Source: Cronobacter turicensis z3032
GTDB lineage: Bacteria > Pseudomonadota > Gammaproteobacteria > Enterobacterales > Enterobacteriaceae
Length of the DNA stretch: 64,000 nucleotides
Direction of reading: 5' to 3'
Assembly (NCBI GenBank): GCA_000027065.2
Contig: FN543093.2
Coordinates: forward strand, 2,484,074 to 2,548,073
Numbering within the stretch: position 1 is the stretch's first letter; the number at the start of each line of letters is the position of its first letter. Both the position numbers and the translations under genes were made by a program. Shown here piece after piece: positions 19,448-28,994 of this stretch. The notes beneath the pieces are model-generated. The model was given only the letters and a program-made list of their open reading frames with translations, searched no databases and was not told the origin of the DNA.

Positions 19448-19586
19448 GGTGGGGTTTCCGAGCGTACATCAGGGAGCTGACTGCAAATCTGCCGTCATCG
19501 ACTTCGAAGGTTCGACTCGAGCGTAGTGAGAGAACGTTGCCGAAGGCAACGGCCCGAAGGGTGAGTCGCGAAGCGACGAATAATCC
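19448..19586 (+). pseudogene. Broken tRNA-Tyr-like unit interrupted in the T arm
   Basis: It begins with the acceptor sequence GGTGGGG and follows tRNA-Tyr through the anticodon and variable arms to the T-loop TTCGA (about 19515). There it runs into roughly 60 bases of the array's palindromic filler before a fragment of the 3' part (AATCCTTCC) resumes; the CACCACCA end is missing. The D arm is altered, the third anticodon-stem pair is T-T, and the anticodon reads GCA instead of GTA. It is the first unit behind the promoter. It looks non-functional as a tRNA, though it is transcribed and could be processed. Confidence 0.75.
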
Positions 19587-19627
19587 TTCCTTACAACGTC
19601 AATGCGAAGTAAAGCGTTTTACCCCGT

Positions 19628-19712
<85 letters not shown>

Positions 19713-19769
19713 TCTTCAACCACAGCACTGTGGTTACCCAGTTAAGTTGACCTGAAGGGAAAACTTACC

Positions 19770-19886
19770 GGGGAAGGGTGAGAACCTTTGATAAGGTTCG
19801 AGTCGAGCGACAGCGAGACAACGTTGCCGAAGGCAACGGCCCGAAGGGTGAGGAGCGGAGCGACGAATAATCCTTCACCCACCACC
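19770..19886 (+). repeat. tRNA-end repeat unit between the two tRNA-Tyr genes
   Basis: The unit starts with GGGGAAGGGT, near the inverse of the tRNA 3' end. It passes through a T-arm copy (AAGGTTCGA), a shared palindromic core (CGTTGCC-GAA-GGCAACG) and ends as ATCCTTCACCCACCACC, a slightly altered tRNA 3' end. Its ends can pair, so it could fold as one long hairpin in the tRNA precursor. Confidence 0.75.
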
Positions 19887-19923
19887 CTCTCACGCAGTAT
19901 CTCTACAATATGAATTACCCCGT

Positions 19924-20008
<85 letters not shown>

Positions 20009-20313
20009 TCTCCTTTGAATACCCCTCACGCTGATACACTCTCCCGTTTCCCTATAGCATTGACCGGGGAAGGATGAGAAGCTTCGACAAGGTTCGAGTC
20101 GAGCGACAGCGAGACAACGTTGCCGCAGGCAACGGCCCGAAGGGTGAGGAGCGGAGCGACGAATAATCCTTCCCCCACCACCATCTCCTTTGAATACTCC
20201 TCTCGCTGATACACTCTCCCGTTCCCATATGTTATTGACCGGGGAAGGATGAGAAGCTTCGACAAGGTTCGAGGCGAGCGACTGAGAAATCGCATTTCAC
20301 GCCATCTGCTTTC

Positions 20314-20342
20314 GGTGGATGCGCTTCGCTTATCCACCCTAC
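20314..20342. repeat. Dispersed palindromic repeat, copy 1
   Basis: A 29-base element of the form GGTGGATGCGCTTCGCTTAT followed by CCACCCTAC. Seven related copies occur in this window. Confidence 0.7.
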
Positions 20343-20448
20343 ATTTATTTGCCACGTCCTGTATGCCATTGACCGGCGAAGAATGAGATCCTTCGACTAA
20401 GGTTCGGGACGAGCGACAGAGAAATCGCATTTCGCATCATCGGCTTTC

Positions 20449-20477
20449 GGTGGATGCGCTTCGCTTATCCACCCTAC
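20449..20477. repeat. Dispersed palindromic repeat, copy 2
   Basis: Identical in its 29 bases to copy 1 and embedded in the next unit of the tRNA-end array, so it was duplicated with that unit. Confidence 0.7.
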
Positions 20478-20574
20478 ATTTACTTCCCATATGCCATTGA
20501 CCGGCGAAGGATGATGCTTCCGGCATCCGCTGATACCGGAAAGGCAAACCACAACTGTCAGTGATGACGCGCGA

Positions 20575-22029
20575 TCAGCATGTTGCCCGCTGCGTTTTTA
20601 CCAGAATCAGCAACAGCAGGCAGGTAGCGACAGCCGCTCCGAGGTTGTACAGCATCCCGGACACAAACGCAGAGGCATACTGTCCGGCTTGTGGCAGAGA
20701 CGTCGCCTCTGAAAGCGCGCCATGAAACAGGATGCCAACAACAGCGACGCCCAGCGCCGCGCCAACCTGCTGCACGGTCGATATCACGCCGGATGCCATG
20801 CCCGATTCCGCTTCGTCGACGAAACCCAGCACCAGGTTCAGTAAGGGCGTCATAATGTAACCCTGACCGGCGCCGATCATCATCAGCGCCGGGATCAGCG
20901 TCGCGAGTTTAAGCTCAGCGCCAGATATTCCGACCTGCGCCATTAACACCCCGATAAAAACCGCATAGATGAGGCCGCCCCAAAACAGGGTCCGGGTTCC
21001 CTTTCTCGCCACCAGACGCGGCGCCGCCAGCGATGCGAGCACAAACCCCACGCTACAGGGCGCAAACAGGCTGCCCGCAAGGAAAGGATCCAGCCCCAAT
21101 CCCGTCTGCGCGAGTAAGGCAAAGCAGAGGAAAAATGAACTGGAGGTCGAGTAGACCAGCAGCACCAGTAACGTGCCCAGCGCAAACTGGCGCTTCGACA
21201 TCAGACGCATATCAACCAGCAGCCACTTCCCTGCTCTGCGGCGTCGTTCCTGTTGCCGGTAAAAAAGCGCGAGCAACACCAGCGCCACACCCGGTGACCA
21301 CAAGCTCCACGCAGGCCAGCCCTGCACCGCCCCCTCAATTAGCGGAACCAGTAACAGCGTCAGCCCGATGCTGACCAGCACCACGCCCATCCAGTCCAGC
21401 TGAGGCCTCTGCGGGGCGGTGGATTCGGGAATAGCGCGTGCCGCGAGAATGGCGATCGCCCCCACCGGTATATTGATGAGAAAAATGTTACGCCAGCTCA
21501 GCCCGAACAGATCGACATGTACCAGCCAACCGCCCAACACCTGACCGGCAATCGCGGCCAGGCCCAGCGTCATCCCCAGCAGGCCAAAGGCTCTGCGTCT
21601 GTCATTGCCCTCAAAATTAACCCGAATGGAGGCATACACCTGCGGGAACAGCAGCGCTGCCGCCAGCCCCTGCAAGACACGGGCGCTAATAAGATAACCG
21701 ATGCCGGGCGCCAGGCCGCAACACGCTGATGCCAGGGTAAAGCCCGCCATACCGACAATGAACAGCTGGCGGCGGCCAAAGCGGTCGCCCAGCCGCCCGC
21801 CAGTAATCAGCAACACGCCAAAAGCGAGTTCATATCCGGCGACGACGAGACTAATCTGGGCGAAATCCGCGCGCAGACCACTCTGAATGCCGGGAATGGC
21901 GACATTGACGACAAACAGATCGAAAATGGTGACGAACCCCGCGAGGAGGAGTACGGACAAGCCTGTCCACGGCGGCGCGGCGCGGGAGGCGCGTTTGGTC
22001 GGCATCGTAAAGGAGTGGGGTAATTTCAT
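20575..22029 (-). CDS. MFS transporter of the DHA2 (14-helix) drug-efflux type
   Basis: A 484-residue proton-coupled inner-membrane exporter. About 14 hydrophobic helices are visible, with the family motifs GGRLGDRFGRR in the loop after helix 2 and LQGLAAALLFPQ in helix 4. Such proteins usually expel drugs, dyes or toxic metabolites; the substrate cannot be read here. The divergent XRE-family gene 103 bases away is a likely regulator. It is the first gene of an accessory block beyond the tRNA-Tyr array. Confidence 0.88.
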   Translation of the reverse strand: MKLPHSFTMPTKRASRAAPPWTGLSVLLLAGFVTIFDLFVVNVAIPGIQSGLRADFAQISLVVAGYELAFGVLLITGGRLGDRFGRRQLFIVGMAGFTLASACCGLAPGIGYLISARVLQGLAAALLFPQVYASIRVNFEGNDRRRAFGLLGMTLGLAAIAGQVLGGWLVHVDLFGLSWRNIFLINIPVGAIAILAARAIPESTAPQRPQLDWMGVVLVSIGLTLLLVPLIEGAVQGWPAWSLWSPGVALVLLALFYRQQERRRRAGKWLLVDMRLMSKRQFALGTLLVLLVYSTSSSFFLCFALLAQTGLGLDPFLAGSLFAPCSVGFVLASLAAPRLVARKGTRTLFWGGLIYAVFIGVLMAQVGISGAELKLATLIPALMMIGAGQGYIMTPLLNLVLGFVDEAESGMASGVISTVQQVGAALGVAVVGILFHGALSEATSLPQAGQYASAFVSGMLYNLGAAVATCLLLLILVKTQRATC

Positions 22030-22132
22030 ATCGCGTATCCATTGTCAGAAGAATATGCGACGATTCTCACCGTCCTTTTAAACCATTACAATTTAACAGT
22101 TTATGCTATTACTAAAAGCAATGAGATAAGCG

Positions 22133-22930
22133 ATGCGAACACTGAATCGAACGCGTACCGATCTGGCCGCCTTTTTAAGGACGCAGCGGGAGCGCCTGTC
22201 ACCCGCCGATGTCGGCCTTCCCAGCGGAACGCGGCGCCGGACGCCAGGGCTTCGGCGTGAAGAGGTCGCGGCGCTGGCGGGCGTCGGCCTTACCTGGTAC
22301 ACCTGGCTTGAACAGGGCCGGGATATCGGGGTGTCGTCCACCTTTCTGGATAATCTGGCCAGGGTGCTGAAACTGGATGCCGCCGAACGTCGCCACCTGT
22401 TTATGCTGGCGCATGAGCGCCCACCGGCCGAGCCAGGTAAAACCTGGTGCGTGCTGCCCCCCCTGGTGCGACGCCTGATGCATGATCTGCCACACCCCGC
22501 GTTTGTGCTCAATCTGCGCTGGGACGTTCTGGGTTTTAACGCCTCCGCCGATGCGCTGTTTCATTTCGCGCGCCACCAACCCGAGCGGCGTAACCTTCTC
22601 TGGCTCCTGTTCACCGATCCCGCCCTTCGGATGCGGGTGGTTGACTGGGAGGAACAGGCCCCGCTGATGCTCTCAAGTTTTCGCCGGGACTTCACGCGCG
22701 CCAGCCAAAGTACGGATATTCAGGAACTGGTCGATGAACTGGAACATGTCTCGCCAGAGTTCAAAACCTGGTGGCGACAACATCATGTTCACGCGCCATG
22801 CAACGGCGTTCGCCGTTTGCTGATAGAAGAAAACCCCGTGCCGTTCGAATTTACGTCTCTGACCGTGGATGAAGACCGGCATCTGAGGCTGGTGGTCTAT
22901 GCGCGACAACACGAAGCGACGACTCCGTGA
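22133..22930 (+). CDS. XRE-family regulator with MmyB-like ligand-binding domain
   Basis: A 265-residue transcription factor. The N-terminus (about 5-85) is a helix-turn-helix of the XRE type, with the subgroup signature TPGLRREEVAALAGV and TWYTWLEQGRDI. The rest is the MmyB-like PAS-related domain with the expected NLLWLLFTDP segment, thought to bind small hydrophobic ligands. It is transcribed away from the MFS exporter and probably controls it and itself. Confidence 0.87.
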   Translation: MRTLNRTRTDLAAFLRTQRERLSPADVGLPSGTRRRTPGLRREEVAALAGVGLTWYTWLEQGRDIGVSSTFLDNLARVLKLDAAERRHLFMLAHERPPAEPGKTWCVLPPLVRRLMHDLPHPAFVLNLRWDVLGFNASADALFHFARHQPERRNLLWLLFTDPALRMRVVDWEEQAPLMLSSFRRDFTRASQSTDIQELVDELEHVSPEFKTWWRQHHVHAPCNGVRRLLIEENPVPFEFTSLTVDEDRHLRLVVYARQHEATTP

Positions 22931-23005
22931 GCCGTAAGCGCGCTCGCCGCGTGGCTACGAAACAGAGAGAGGGGCTCCCCTCTCTTCAGAGCTTCACCTG
23001 GACTA

Positions 23006-23776
23006 TCAGTAAGCAAACGGGGAATGTTGCTGTGCTTCTGTAAGAAATTGCCGGGCATCTTCACCCGCAGCGGTGTACAGCGGCGCGTTTTGATCGCGAG
23101 CGACGGCAAAAATGGCATTCGCCACATCGTCTGCGTGCGTCACCGGCGAGTCGGCATTGCCCGCCTGGCGGATAAACTCATTCACCATCTCGCCGTACAC
23201 CCGATCGTCCTGTCCGCCAAAATACGCCCGCGCATTCTCGCCAAACTTCGTTTCGGGCGAGCGCCCCGGTAACACCACATGCACGCGAATACCAAAAGGC
23301 CGGGCTTCGATGGCCAGTGACTCGCTCCAGGCATTCAGCGCCGCTTTACTGGCACGATAAACCCCAATCAGCGGCATCGCTTTGGTGGTGACGGACGACG
23401 AAACATTAATGATCACCCCTGATTTTTTCTCTCTCATCAGCGGGAGAAACGCCTGGGTTAATAACAGCGTGCCCAGAACATTGGTGTTCATTAATTGTTG
23501 CGCGGTGGCCAGCGGCGTCAGTTCAACGGGCACCGGCGCGCCGACGCCTGCATTATTCACCAGCAGATCAATCGCGCCCGCTTTTTTCACCACCTCATTA
23601 ATGCTCGCCTGCGACGTGATATCCAGCGGCAAAATAGTCAGCTTATCGCTTTCAGGAAAAAGCGACGGGTCTGGCGTTCGCATGGTGGCGATCACGTTCC
23701 AGCCTTTGGCTAAAAAAAGGGTGGCTGTTGCCAGCCCAAAACCTGAAGAGCATCCGGTAATCAGTGCAGTTGACAT
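23006..23776 (-). CDS. SDR-family NAD(P)-dependent oxidoreductase
   Basis: A 256-residue classical short-chain dehydrogenase. It has the cofactor motif TGCSSGFG at residues 7-14, NNAG at 74-77, serines at 126-128, and the catalytic pair Tyr140 and Lys144 in YRASK. I start it at MSTALITG (23776), because the longer frame adds 48 residues unlike any SDR. The AraC-type gene diverges from it and may regulate it. Substrate unknown. Confidence 0.88.
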   Translation of the reverse strand: MSTALITGCSSGFGLATATLFLAKGWNVIATMRTPDPSLFPESDKLTILPLDITSQASINEVVKKAGAIDLLVNNAGVGAPVPVELTPLATAQQLMNTNVLGTLLLTQAFLPLMREKKSGVIINVSSSVTTKAMPLIGVYRASKAALNAWSESLAIEARPFGIRVHVVLPGRSPETKFGENARAYFGGQDDRVYGEMVNEFIRQAGNADSPVTHADDVANAIFAVARDQNAPLYTAAGEDARQFLTEAQQHSPFAY

Positions 23777-23870
23777 GGTTAATCCTCTCTGTTGGCAAGA
23801 GCGGTAATCATAGCCGCCGCCAGTTGGACAATATATAATCAAAAATCCACTTAACTTGAGAGAGCGTCCA

Positions 23871-24815
23871 GTGGCAGATCCCTTAACCGATATTGTTGCG
23901 TTACTCAATCCCAGGCCCACACGTGCAAAACTCGTTGAGGGAGCAGGTCAGTGGCGAATTCTCCGCGAGTCTGGCGGAGAGGCGTTTTACTGCGCCGTGC
24001 TGCAGGGCGAATGCCTGATGAGCGTTAACGGTAAAGCGCCGAGGCGACTGGTTGCCGGTGATTTCATTCTGATCCCCGCCACTTACGCCTTTGAGACCAC
24101 CAGTGCGGGCGCCGCCCCTCCCGTTGACTTCTCGCAGCCCACCGTCCTTGGCGACGGACACGTGAGGATTGGCTCAACAACGGGGCCGGCTGAGCTTCTG
24201 ATGAATGTGGGTCATTGTGAATTCGACACGCCGGACAAAGCGCTTATCGTCGCGTTACTCCCCAGTGAGATCCTGATACAAGGGCAACGCCGTTTTATCA
24301 CGCTGTTTGAACTCCTGCTGGATGAAAGCCGGGCCCGGCGGCCGGGGCGTGACGTGGTCATGATGCATCTTTTGCAACTGTTGCTGGTGGAATCATTGCG
24401 AAGCGATCCGGCGCTGTCGAAAACCGCAGGTATCCTGCGAGGGTTACAACACGACAGGGTAGCCACCGCGCTGCATCTTATTCATGAAAAACCCGGCGCT
24501 GACTGGCAAATCGCGCAGCTCGCCCGTGAGTGCGCCATGTCCCGCTCCTCTTTTTTCGCCGTGTTCAGCGAGACCGTCGGCATGTCTCCCATGCAATACC
24601 TGTTCTTCTGGCGCATGTCGCTGGCCAGAAAAGCCCTGATAAGCGGCCAGGATAACATCGAACAGATTGCCTTGCGGACAGGCTACCAGTCGGCGAGCGC
24701 GTTTAGCGTCGCCTTCGCGAAACACGCCGGCATGCCGCCGGGTGAATTTCGCCGCCGGAGCAGAACAGCGCGGCCGGTTCAGCCCGCCCTGCACGAGGAG
24801 GAGCTATTGACCTGA
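23871..24815 (+). CDS. AraC-family regulator with N-terminal cupin domain
   Basis: A transcription factor of about 314 residues. The N-terminal half is an AraC-type cupin (GEAFYCAVLQGECLMSVNG), and the C-terminal 100 residues hold two helix-turn-helix motifs (WQIAQLARECAMSRSSF and IALRTGYQSASAFSVAFAKH). I chose the GTG at 23871; a TTG at 23856 would add five residues. The same arrangement of a cupin-AraC regulator divergent from an SDR gene is common in proteobacteria, so the SDR is the likely target. Confidence 0.85.
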   Translation: MADPLTDIVALLNPRPTRAKLVEGAGQWRILRESGGEAFYCAVLQGECLMSVNGKAPRRLVAGDFILIPATYAFETTSAGAAPPVDFSQPTVLGDGHVRIGSTTGPAELLMNVGHCEFDTPDKALIVALLPSEILIQGQRRFITLFELLLDESRARRPGRDVVMMHLLQLLLVESLRSDPALSKTAGILRGLQHDRVATALHLIHEKPGADWQIAQLARECAMSRSSFFAVFSETVGMSPMQYLFFWRMSLARKALISGQDNIEQIALRTGYQSASAFSVAFAKHAGMPPGEFRRRSRTARPVQPALHEEELLT

Positions 24816-24843
24816 TGAGTACCGCGGATGACCGTATGGTTTT

Positions 24844-25734
24844 TTAGCCCGGCCCTTCGCTGGCGGCCGCCAGCAGCGGAACGACGATATCGCTGATGGG
24901 CGTGGGGATCCCGCATGCCGCCCCATAGCGCCGGATAACCCCGTTACGGATATCCCACTCCAGCGGGCGGTTAGCTTGTCTGTCGGCAAGGATAGACGTG
25001 CTTAAATCTGGCGGCGAGCGATGAAAACCCTCCACGATCGCCTGCACCACGCTGTCGTCCAGCATCGCGCCTTTCGCCCGGCCAACCGCGAGGCACTCGC
25101 GCAGATATGCCAGCGCCAGGCCGGTGATATCCGCGCGCGCAAACATCCCCGCGCGGCGATTGGCCAGCACCATCAGTCCTGCCAGCGCGTTTTGCAGCAA
25201 TTTACGCCAGGCGATGGAGGTAAAATCCTCCGCCAGCTCAACGGCGCAGCGTGTGCCGTCGAGCGCGTCCACGACGCGTCGGGCTGCCGGGAGATCCGGC
25301 AGCGTCAGGCGCGGTTTCGCGCGTAGCCATACCGATGCATCCGGCTCGCGCTGCGCCGGGAACCACACCACCGACGCCAGCACCGTGGCACCGTTAACAT
25401 ACGGCGCCAGCAGGGCCGGTTGCTCCACCCCGTTTTGCAGCGCGCATACCACCGTACTTTCATCGCACAGCGCCGCCAGCCACCCGGCGCTGTCCGCAAT
25501 CTGGGTGGTTTTCACCGCCACGAAGACCAGATCACACGGCGCGCTGATAGCGGCCGGATCGTTCAGGACCGGCCCCGGCACGATGATTTCGCCTTCGTCA
25601 TCGCGCACAATTAACTGTGCATGCGCGGTGCGGCCGCAAAGCACTGGCGTGCGGCCCGCCTCATGGAGCGCCGCGGCAACCGTGGCGCCGATGGCCCCTG
25701 GCCCAACAAGGGCTATCGCAGGACGATGGGACAT
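24844..25734 (-). CDS. PanE/ApbA-family ketopantoate reductase-like oxidoreductase
   Basis: A 296-residue NADPH-dependent reductase of the 2-dehydropantoate 2-reductase family. The N-terminal Rossmann motif is GPGAIGATVA (residues 11-20). The helical C-terminal domain keeps the catalytic lysine in WRKLLQN and the glutamate in LEWDIRNG. It is unlikely to be the cell's main PanE, whose gene lies elsewhere in enterobacteria, so it may reduce another 2-keto acid. It converges with the AraC gene, with 28 bases between them. Confidence 0.83.
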   Translation of the reverse strand: MSHRPAIALVGPGAIGATVAAALHEAGRTPVLCGRTAHAQLIVRDDEGEIIVPGPVLNDPAAISAPCDLVFVAVKTTQIADSAGWLAALCDESTVVCALQNGVEQPALLAPYVNGATVLASVVWFPAQREPDASVWLRAKPRLTLPDLPAARRVVDALDGTRCAVELAEDFTSIAWRKLLQNALAGLMVLANRRAGMFARADITGLALAYLRECLAVGRAKGAMLDDSVVQAIVEGFHRSPPDLSTSILADRQANRPLEWDIRNGVIRRYGAACGIPTPISDIVVPLLAAASEGPG

Positions 25735-26074
25735 AGCGTGTTCTCCGTCGTTGAGTAATCTGTCAACCTGGCGCCAGTCAGAAAATGCCTGTTTTGCACG
25801 CGCCAGCGCTCATTTCACCATAGCCGGAAATAGCGCAAAAGATACCGGTTTTGTGTGGCATCTCAGACCACTGGCAATCGTCTTTTAACCGGCGTGCTTT
25901 TGATCATCAGCGTATTGCGCGGGGCGTCGTATGCAGGCGGCGCGTTAATACGGCTGGCGGTGGGGGGGAAACATCGGGGAAGGAAAAAGCGGGCAACATC
26001 GTTACCCGCTGGCAAGGCCGTAAAAAAACGCCAGACCCGACGGGACTGGCGTTTGGTGTTGCGGAACAAAACGC
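25735..26074. other. Intergenic region between the PanE-like gene and narI
   Basis: These 340 bases mark the junction of the accessory block with the nar genes. The right end holds the nar terminator at 26022-26054, and another small stem (AGCGGG with CCCGCT) lies at about 25988-26010. I see no gene and no integrase or attachment-site duplication. Confidence 0.55.
26022..26054 (-). terminator. Rho-independent terminator of narGHJI
   Basis: On the minus strand AAACGCCAG pairs with CTGGCGTTT, with an inner TCCCGTCGGG stem-loop and a T7 tail. It begins 20 bases after the narI stop. Confidence 0.88.
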
Positions 26075-26752
26075 TTAGCGACGCGCGCGTACCACCTGGT
26101 ATCTGCGGGTCAGATATTCGACCGGCGCGCTCCAGACGTGCACCAGGCGGGTAAACGGGAACACCAGGAACAGCGTCATGCCCAGCACCAGATGCACGCG
26201 GTAGATAAACGCCACGCCATCAAGATGCTCAGCCGCGCCGCTGCGGAACGTCACAATACTCTGCGCCCAGCCCACCAGTTTCATCATCTCGCTGCCGTCC
26301 ATATGCTGCGCGGAGAACGGAATGGTGATAAGGCCGAGCGAACACTGCGTCAGCAGCAGCGCCAGGATCAGAATATCAGCGCCGGTAGAGGTCGCGCGAA
26401 CGCGCGGGCTGAACAGACGGCGTTTGAGCAGCAGCAGGCCGCCAATAAGCGTCATCGCGCCGAAGATCCCGCCTGCGATCATCGCCAGCTGCTGTTTCAC
26501 GGCAATCGGCAGGAACGACTCATACATCCAGTGCGGGGTCAGCATCCCGAACAGGTGGCCGAAGAAAATGCCGAGAATACCGAAATGAAACAGGTTTGAG
26601 GCCATGTTCATCCCTTTACGGTCCAGCATCTGGCTGGAGGCGGCGCGCCAGGTGTACTGCCCATAGTCGTAACGCAGCCAGCTGCCCACCAGGAATACCG
26701 TACCGGCAATGTACGGGTAGATACTAAAGAAGAACATATTCAGGAAGTGCAT
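26075..26752 (-). CDS. narI: Respiratory nitrate reductase A gamma subunit (cytochrome b)
   Basis: Membrane anchor that takes electrons from quinol and passes them through two b hemes to NarH. The 225-residue protein has five transmembrane helices and keeps the heme ligands His56 and His66 and the C-terminal pair in YRVHLVLGM and RLVHVWS. Its start codon shares a base with the narJ stop. Confidence 0.97.
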   Translation of the reverse strand: MHFLNMFFFSIYPYIAGTVFLVGSWLRYDYGQYTWRAASSQMLDRKGMNMASNLFHFGILGIFFGHLFGMLTPHWMYESFLPIAVKQQLAMIAGGIFGAMTLIGGLLLLKRRLFSPRVRATSTGADILILALLLTQCSLGLITIPFSAQHMDGSEMMKLVGWAQSIVTFRSGAAEHLDGVAFIYRVHLVLGMTLFLVFPFTRLVHVWSAPVEYLTRRYQVVRARR

Positions 26753-27462
26753 TATTGCTGTCCTCCGGCAGAGATATTCAGATATTGCGGAGCGACCGCT
26801 CCGGCGAAGCGGCGCTGGTGCGCGGCGATGTCAGACTCGCCGCAGCCCTGGTCGGCGAAGAATTTCACCTGTTCTTCTTCCCAGACGGCGTCCAGCGCCT
26901 GCGGCGTGTCGTCGCGCGCCTCATCGGCGATTTTCTCGTGCACGTTGCGGGTATCCACCTGCGTATCGGAAAGCGCAATCAGCAGATCAAACAGCACCGC
27001 GTAGCGGCTTTCGCGCTGCTGAAGACGCGCGCCGAGCAGCGCCAGGATCGGCGCGATATCCCGCAGGCCGTTAATGGCGTCCTGCGCCGGAAGCTGCGCC
27101 AGGTACTCCAGATAGAGCGGCAGATGGTCCGGCAGCTCGCGGCTGTCCAGCATAAGTCCGGCGCGCTCATACTGCGCCAGCAGATCCACCATCGCCTGGC
27201 CGCGATCGCGCGATTCGCCATGCACATGCTCGAACAGCAGCAGCGAGGTGGCGCGGCCGCGGTCGAACAGCTCGCCGTAAGCCGCCTGCGCATCCAGCAA
27301 ATCTTCCTGCAGCAGATCGCGGATAAAGACGCCCAGGTGATGGGCGTTTTGCAGCGATAAATGTTGCGTATCGGTCAGCGCGTCGAACAGCTCCTGCTGA
27401 TGCTGCCACAGGGCAGCATCCGGATACTCCAGCAGGCGGGAGATAATCAGCAGCTCAGTCAT
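26752..27462 (-). CDS. narJ: Nitrate reductase assembly chaperone NarJ
   Basis: A cytoplasmic TorD-like chaperone that holds NarGH while the molybdenum cofactor is inserted and before membrane attachment. I start it at [15 protein letters not shown] (27462), giving 236 residues as in E. coli; this ATG overlaps the narH stop by four bases. A longer frame within narH adds 37 arginine-rich residues and is not credible. Confidence 0.96.
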   Translation of the reverse strand: MTELLIISRLLEYPDAALWQHQQELFDALTDTQHLSLQNAHHLGVFIRDLLQEDLLDAQAAYGELFDRGRATSLLLFEHVHGESRDRGQAMVDLLAQYERAGLMLDSRELPDHLPLYLEYLAQLPAQDAINGLRDIAPILALLGARLQQRESRYAVLFDLLIALSDTQVDTRNVHEKIADEARDDTPQALDAVWEEEQVKFFADQGCGESDIAAHQRRFAGAVAPQYLNISAGGQQ

Positions 27463-28994
27463 TGGCGCGGCTCCGTTTTCACCGTCACGTCGATAGCGTC
27501 GATGCGGCGGCTGTTGAACAGGTTGAATTTGGTATCCGAACCGTGGCAGCCATCGCCAAAGCTGAAGCCGCAACCGTTACGTTCCGGGAATGCGTCGTGC
27601 GCCAGTTCACGGTGGCTTGACGGCACCACGAAGCGGTCTTCGTAGTTCGCAATCGCCAGATAACGGTACATCTCCTGCGCCTGCGCTTCGGTCAGCCCCA
27701 CTTCTTCCAGCGCGCGGGTATCGTTAACGCCGTCAACGGTTTGCGCACGTTTGTAGTGACGCATCGCGAGCATACGTTTCAGCGCCAGCAGCACCGGGGC
27801 GGTATCGCCCGCGGTCAGCAGGTTCGCCAGGTACTGCACCGGAATGCGCAGGCTGTCGACATCCGGCAGAATGCCGTTGCGACCCAGCTCGCCCGCATCA
27901 GCGGCAGACTGAATCGGTGACAGAGGCGGCACGTACCAGACCATCGGTAACGTGCGGTATTCCGGGTGCAGCGGCAGCGCCAGCTTCCAGTCCATCGCCA
28001 GTTTCCACACCGGCGACTGCTGCGCCGCGTCAATCACGCTCTGCGGCACGCCATCTTTCAGCGCCTGTTCAATAACCGCCGGATCGTTCGGGTCGAGGAA
28101 CACATCCAGCTGGCGCTGATAGAGATCGGTTTCGTGCTCGGTGCTTGCCGCCTGCTCGATGGCGTCTGCGTCATACAGCAGCACGCCGAGGTAACGGATG
28201 CGGCCCACGCAGGTTTCGGAACAGACCGTCGGCATCCCCGCTTCGATACGCGGATAGCAGAAGATGCACTTCTCGGATTTCCCGCTCTTCCAGTTGAAGT
28301 AGATTTTTTTGTACGGGCAACCGGTGATGCACATGCGCCAGCCGCGGCATTTGTCCTGGTCAATCAGCACAATGCCGTCTTCTTCGCGCTTGTAAATCGC
28401 GCCGCTCGGGCAGGTCGCCACGCACGCCGGGTTCAGGCAGTGCTCGCACAGGCGCGGCAGATACATCATGAAGGTGTTTTCGAACTGGCCGTACATCGCC
28501 TTCTGCATGTTCTCGAAGTTCTTGTCCTGCGAACGCTTTTCGAACTCGCCGCCCAGGATCTCCTCCCAGTTCGGGCCGGTTTCGATTTTGTTCATCCGCT
28601 GGCCGGTGATTTTCGAGCGCGGGCGGGCAATCGGCTGATGTTTGCCTTCCGGCGCGTTATGCAGATGCTGATAGTCGAAGTCGAACGGCTCGTAGTAATC
28701 GTCAATGCCCGGCAGATGCGGGTTGGCGAAAATTTTGCCGAGCAGCATCCCGCGGCCGCCCATGCGCGGCTGCAGTTTGCCGTTGATTTTGCGTATCCAG
28801 CCGCCCTTCCACTTCTCCTGGTTTTCCCAGTCGTTCGGGAAGCCGACGCCCGGCTTGCTTTCGACGTTGTTGAACCACGCGTACTCCATCCCTTCGCGGC
28901 TGGTCCAGACGTTTTTACAGGTCACCGAACAGGTGTGGCAGCCGATGCACTTATCAAGGTTCAGCACCATGCCGACTTGTGAACGAATTTTCAT
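27459..28994 (-). CDS. narH: Respiratory nitrate reductase A beta subunit
   Basis: Electron-transfer subunit with one [3Fe-4S] and three [4Fe-4S] clusters. In the 511-residue protein the four cysteine groups are CIGCHTCSVTC, CEHCLNPACVATC, CRGWRMCITGC and CIFCYPRIEAG...CSETC. The tryptophan in the third group marks the [3Fe-4S] site. It overlaps narG by four bases at its start and narJ by four at its end. Confidence 0.98.
   Translation of the reverse strand: MKIRSQVGMVLNLDKCIGCHTCSVTCKNVWTSREGMEYAWFNNVESKPGVGFPNDWENQEKWKGGWIRKINGKLQPRMGGRGMLLGKIFANPHLPGIDDYYEPFDFDYQHLHNAPEGKHQPIARPRSKITGQRMNKIETGPNWEEILGGEFEKRSQDKNFENMQKAMYGQFENTFMMYLPRLCEHCLNPACVATCPSGAIYKREEDGIVLIDQDKCRGWRMCITGCPYKKIYFNWKSGKSEKCIFCYPRIEAGMPTVCSETCVGRIRYLGVLLYDADAIEQAASTEHETDLYQRQLDVFLDPNDPAVIEQALKDGVPQSVIDAAQQSPVWKLAMDWKLALPLHPEYRTLPMVWYVPPLSPIQSAADAGELGRNGILPDVDSLRIPVQYLANLLTAGDTAPVLLALKRMLAMRHYKRAQTVDGVNDTRALEEVGLTEAQAQEMYRYLAIANYEDRFVVPSSHRELAHDAFPERNGCGFSFGDGCHGSDTKFNLFNSRRIDAIDVTVKTEPRQ

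Larger units (their letters stand above)
20009..20574 (+). repeat. rtT-like array of tRNA-end repeats downstream of tRNA-Tyr
   Basis: After the last tRNA-Tyr the sequence repeats with a period of 175 bases (TTGACC at 20060 and 20235), then with shorter periods of 134 and 128 bases (20369 and 20497). The first full unit (20066-20183) begins GGGGAAGGAT, the exact inverse of its end ATCCTTCCCC, and finishes with a perfect tRNA 3' end CCCCCACCACCA. The later units replace the core with a stretch containing the dispersed palindrome at 20314 and 20449. E. coli tyrT carries a comparable 178-base array (rtT). No protein gene is supported. Confidence 0.8.

Noticed and set aside
20026..20430. An open frame of 134 codons on the minus strand in the tRNA-Tyr repeat array
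   Set aside because: It is internally repetitive because the DNA is, has no ribosome-binding site and resembles no protein. The DNA is explained by tRNA-end repeats.
20009..20574. A CRISPR array
   Set aside because: The repeat units are 130-175 bases with tRNA homology, not short repeats with unique spacers, and no cas genes are present.
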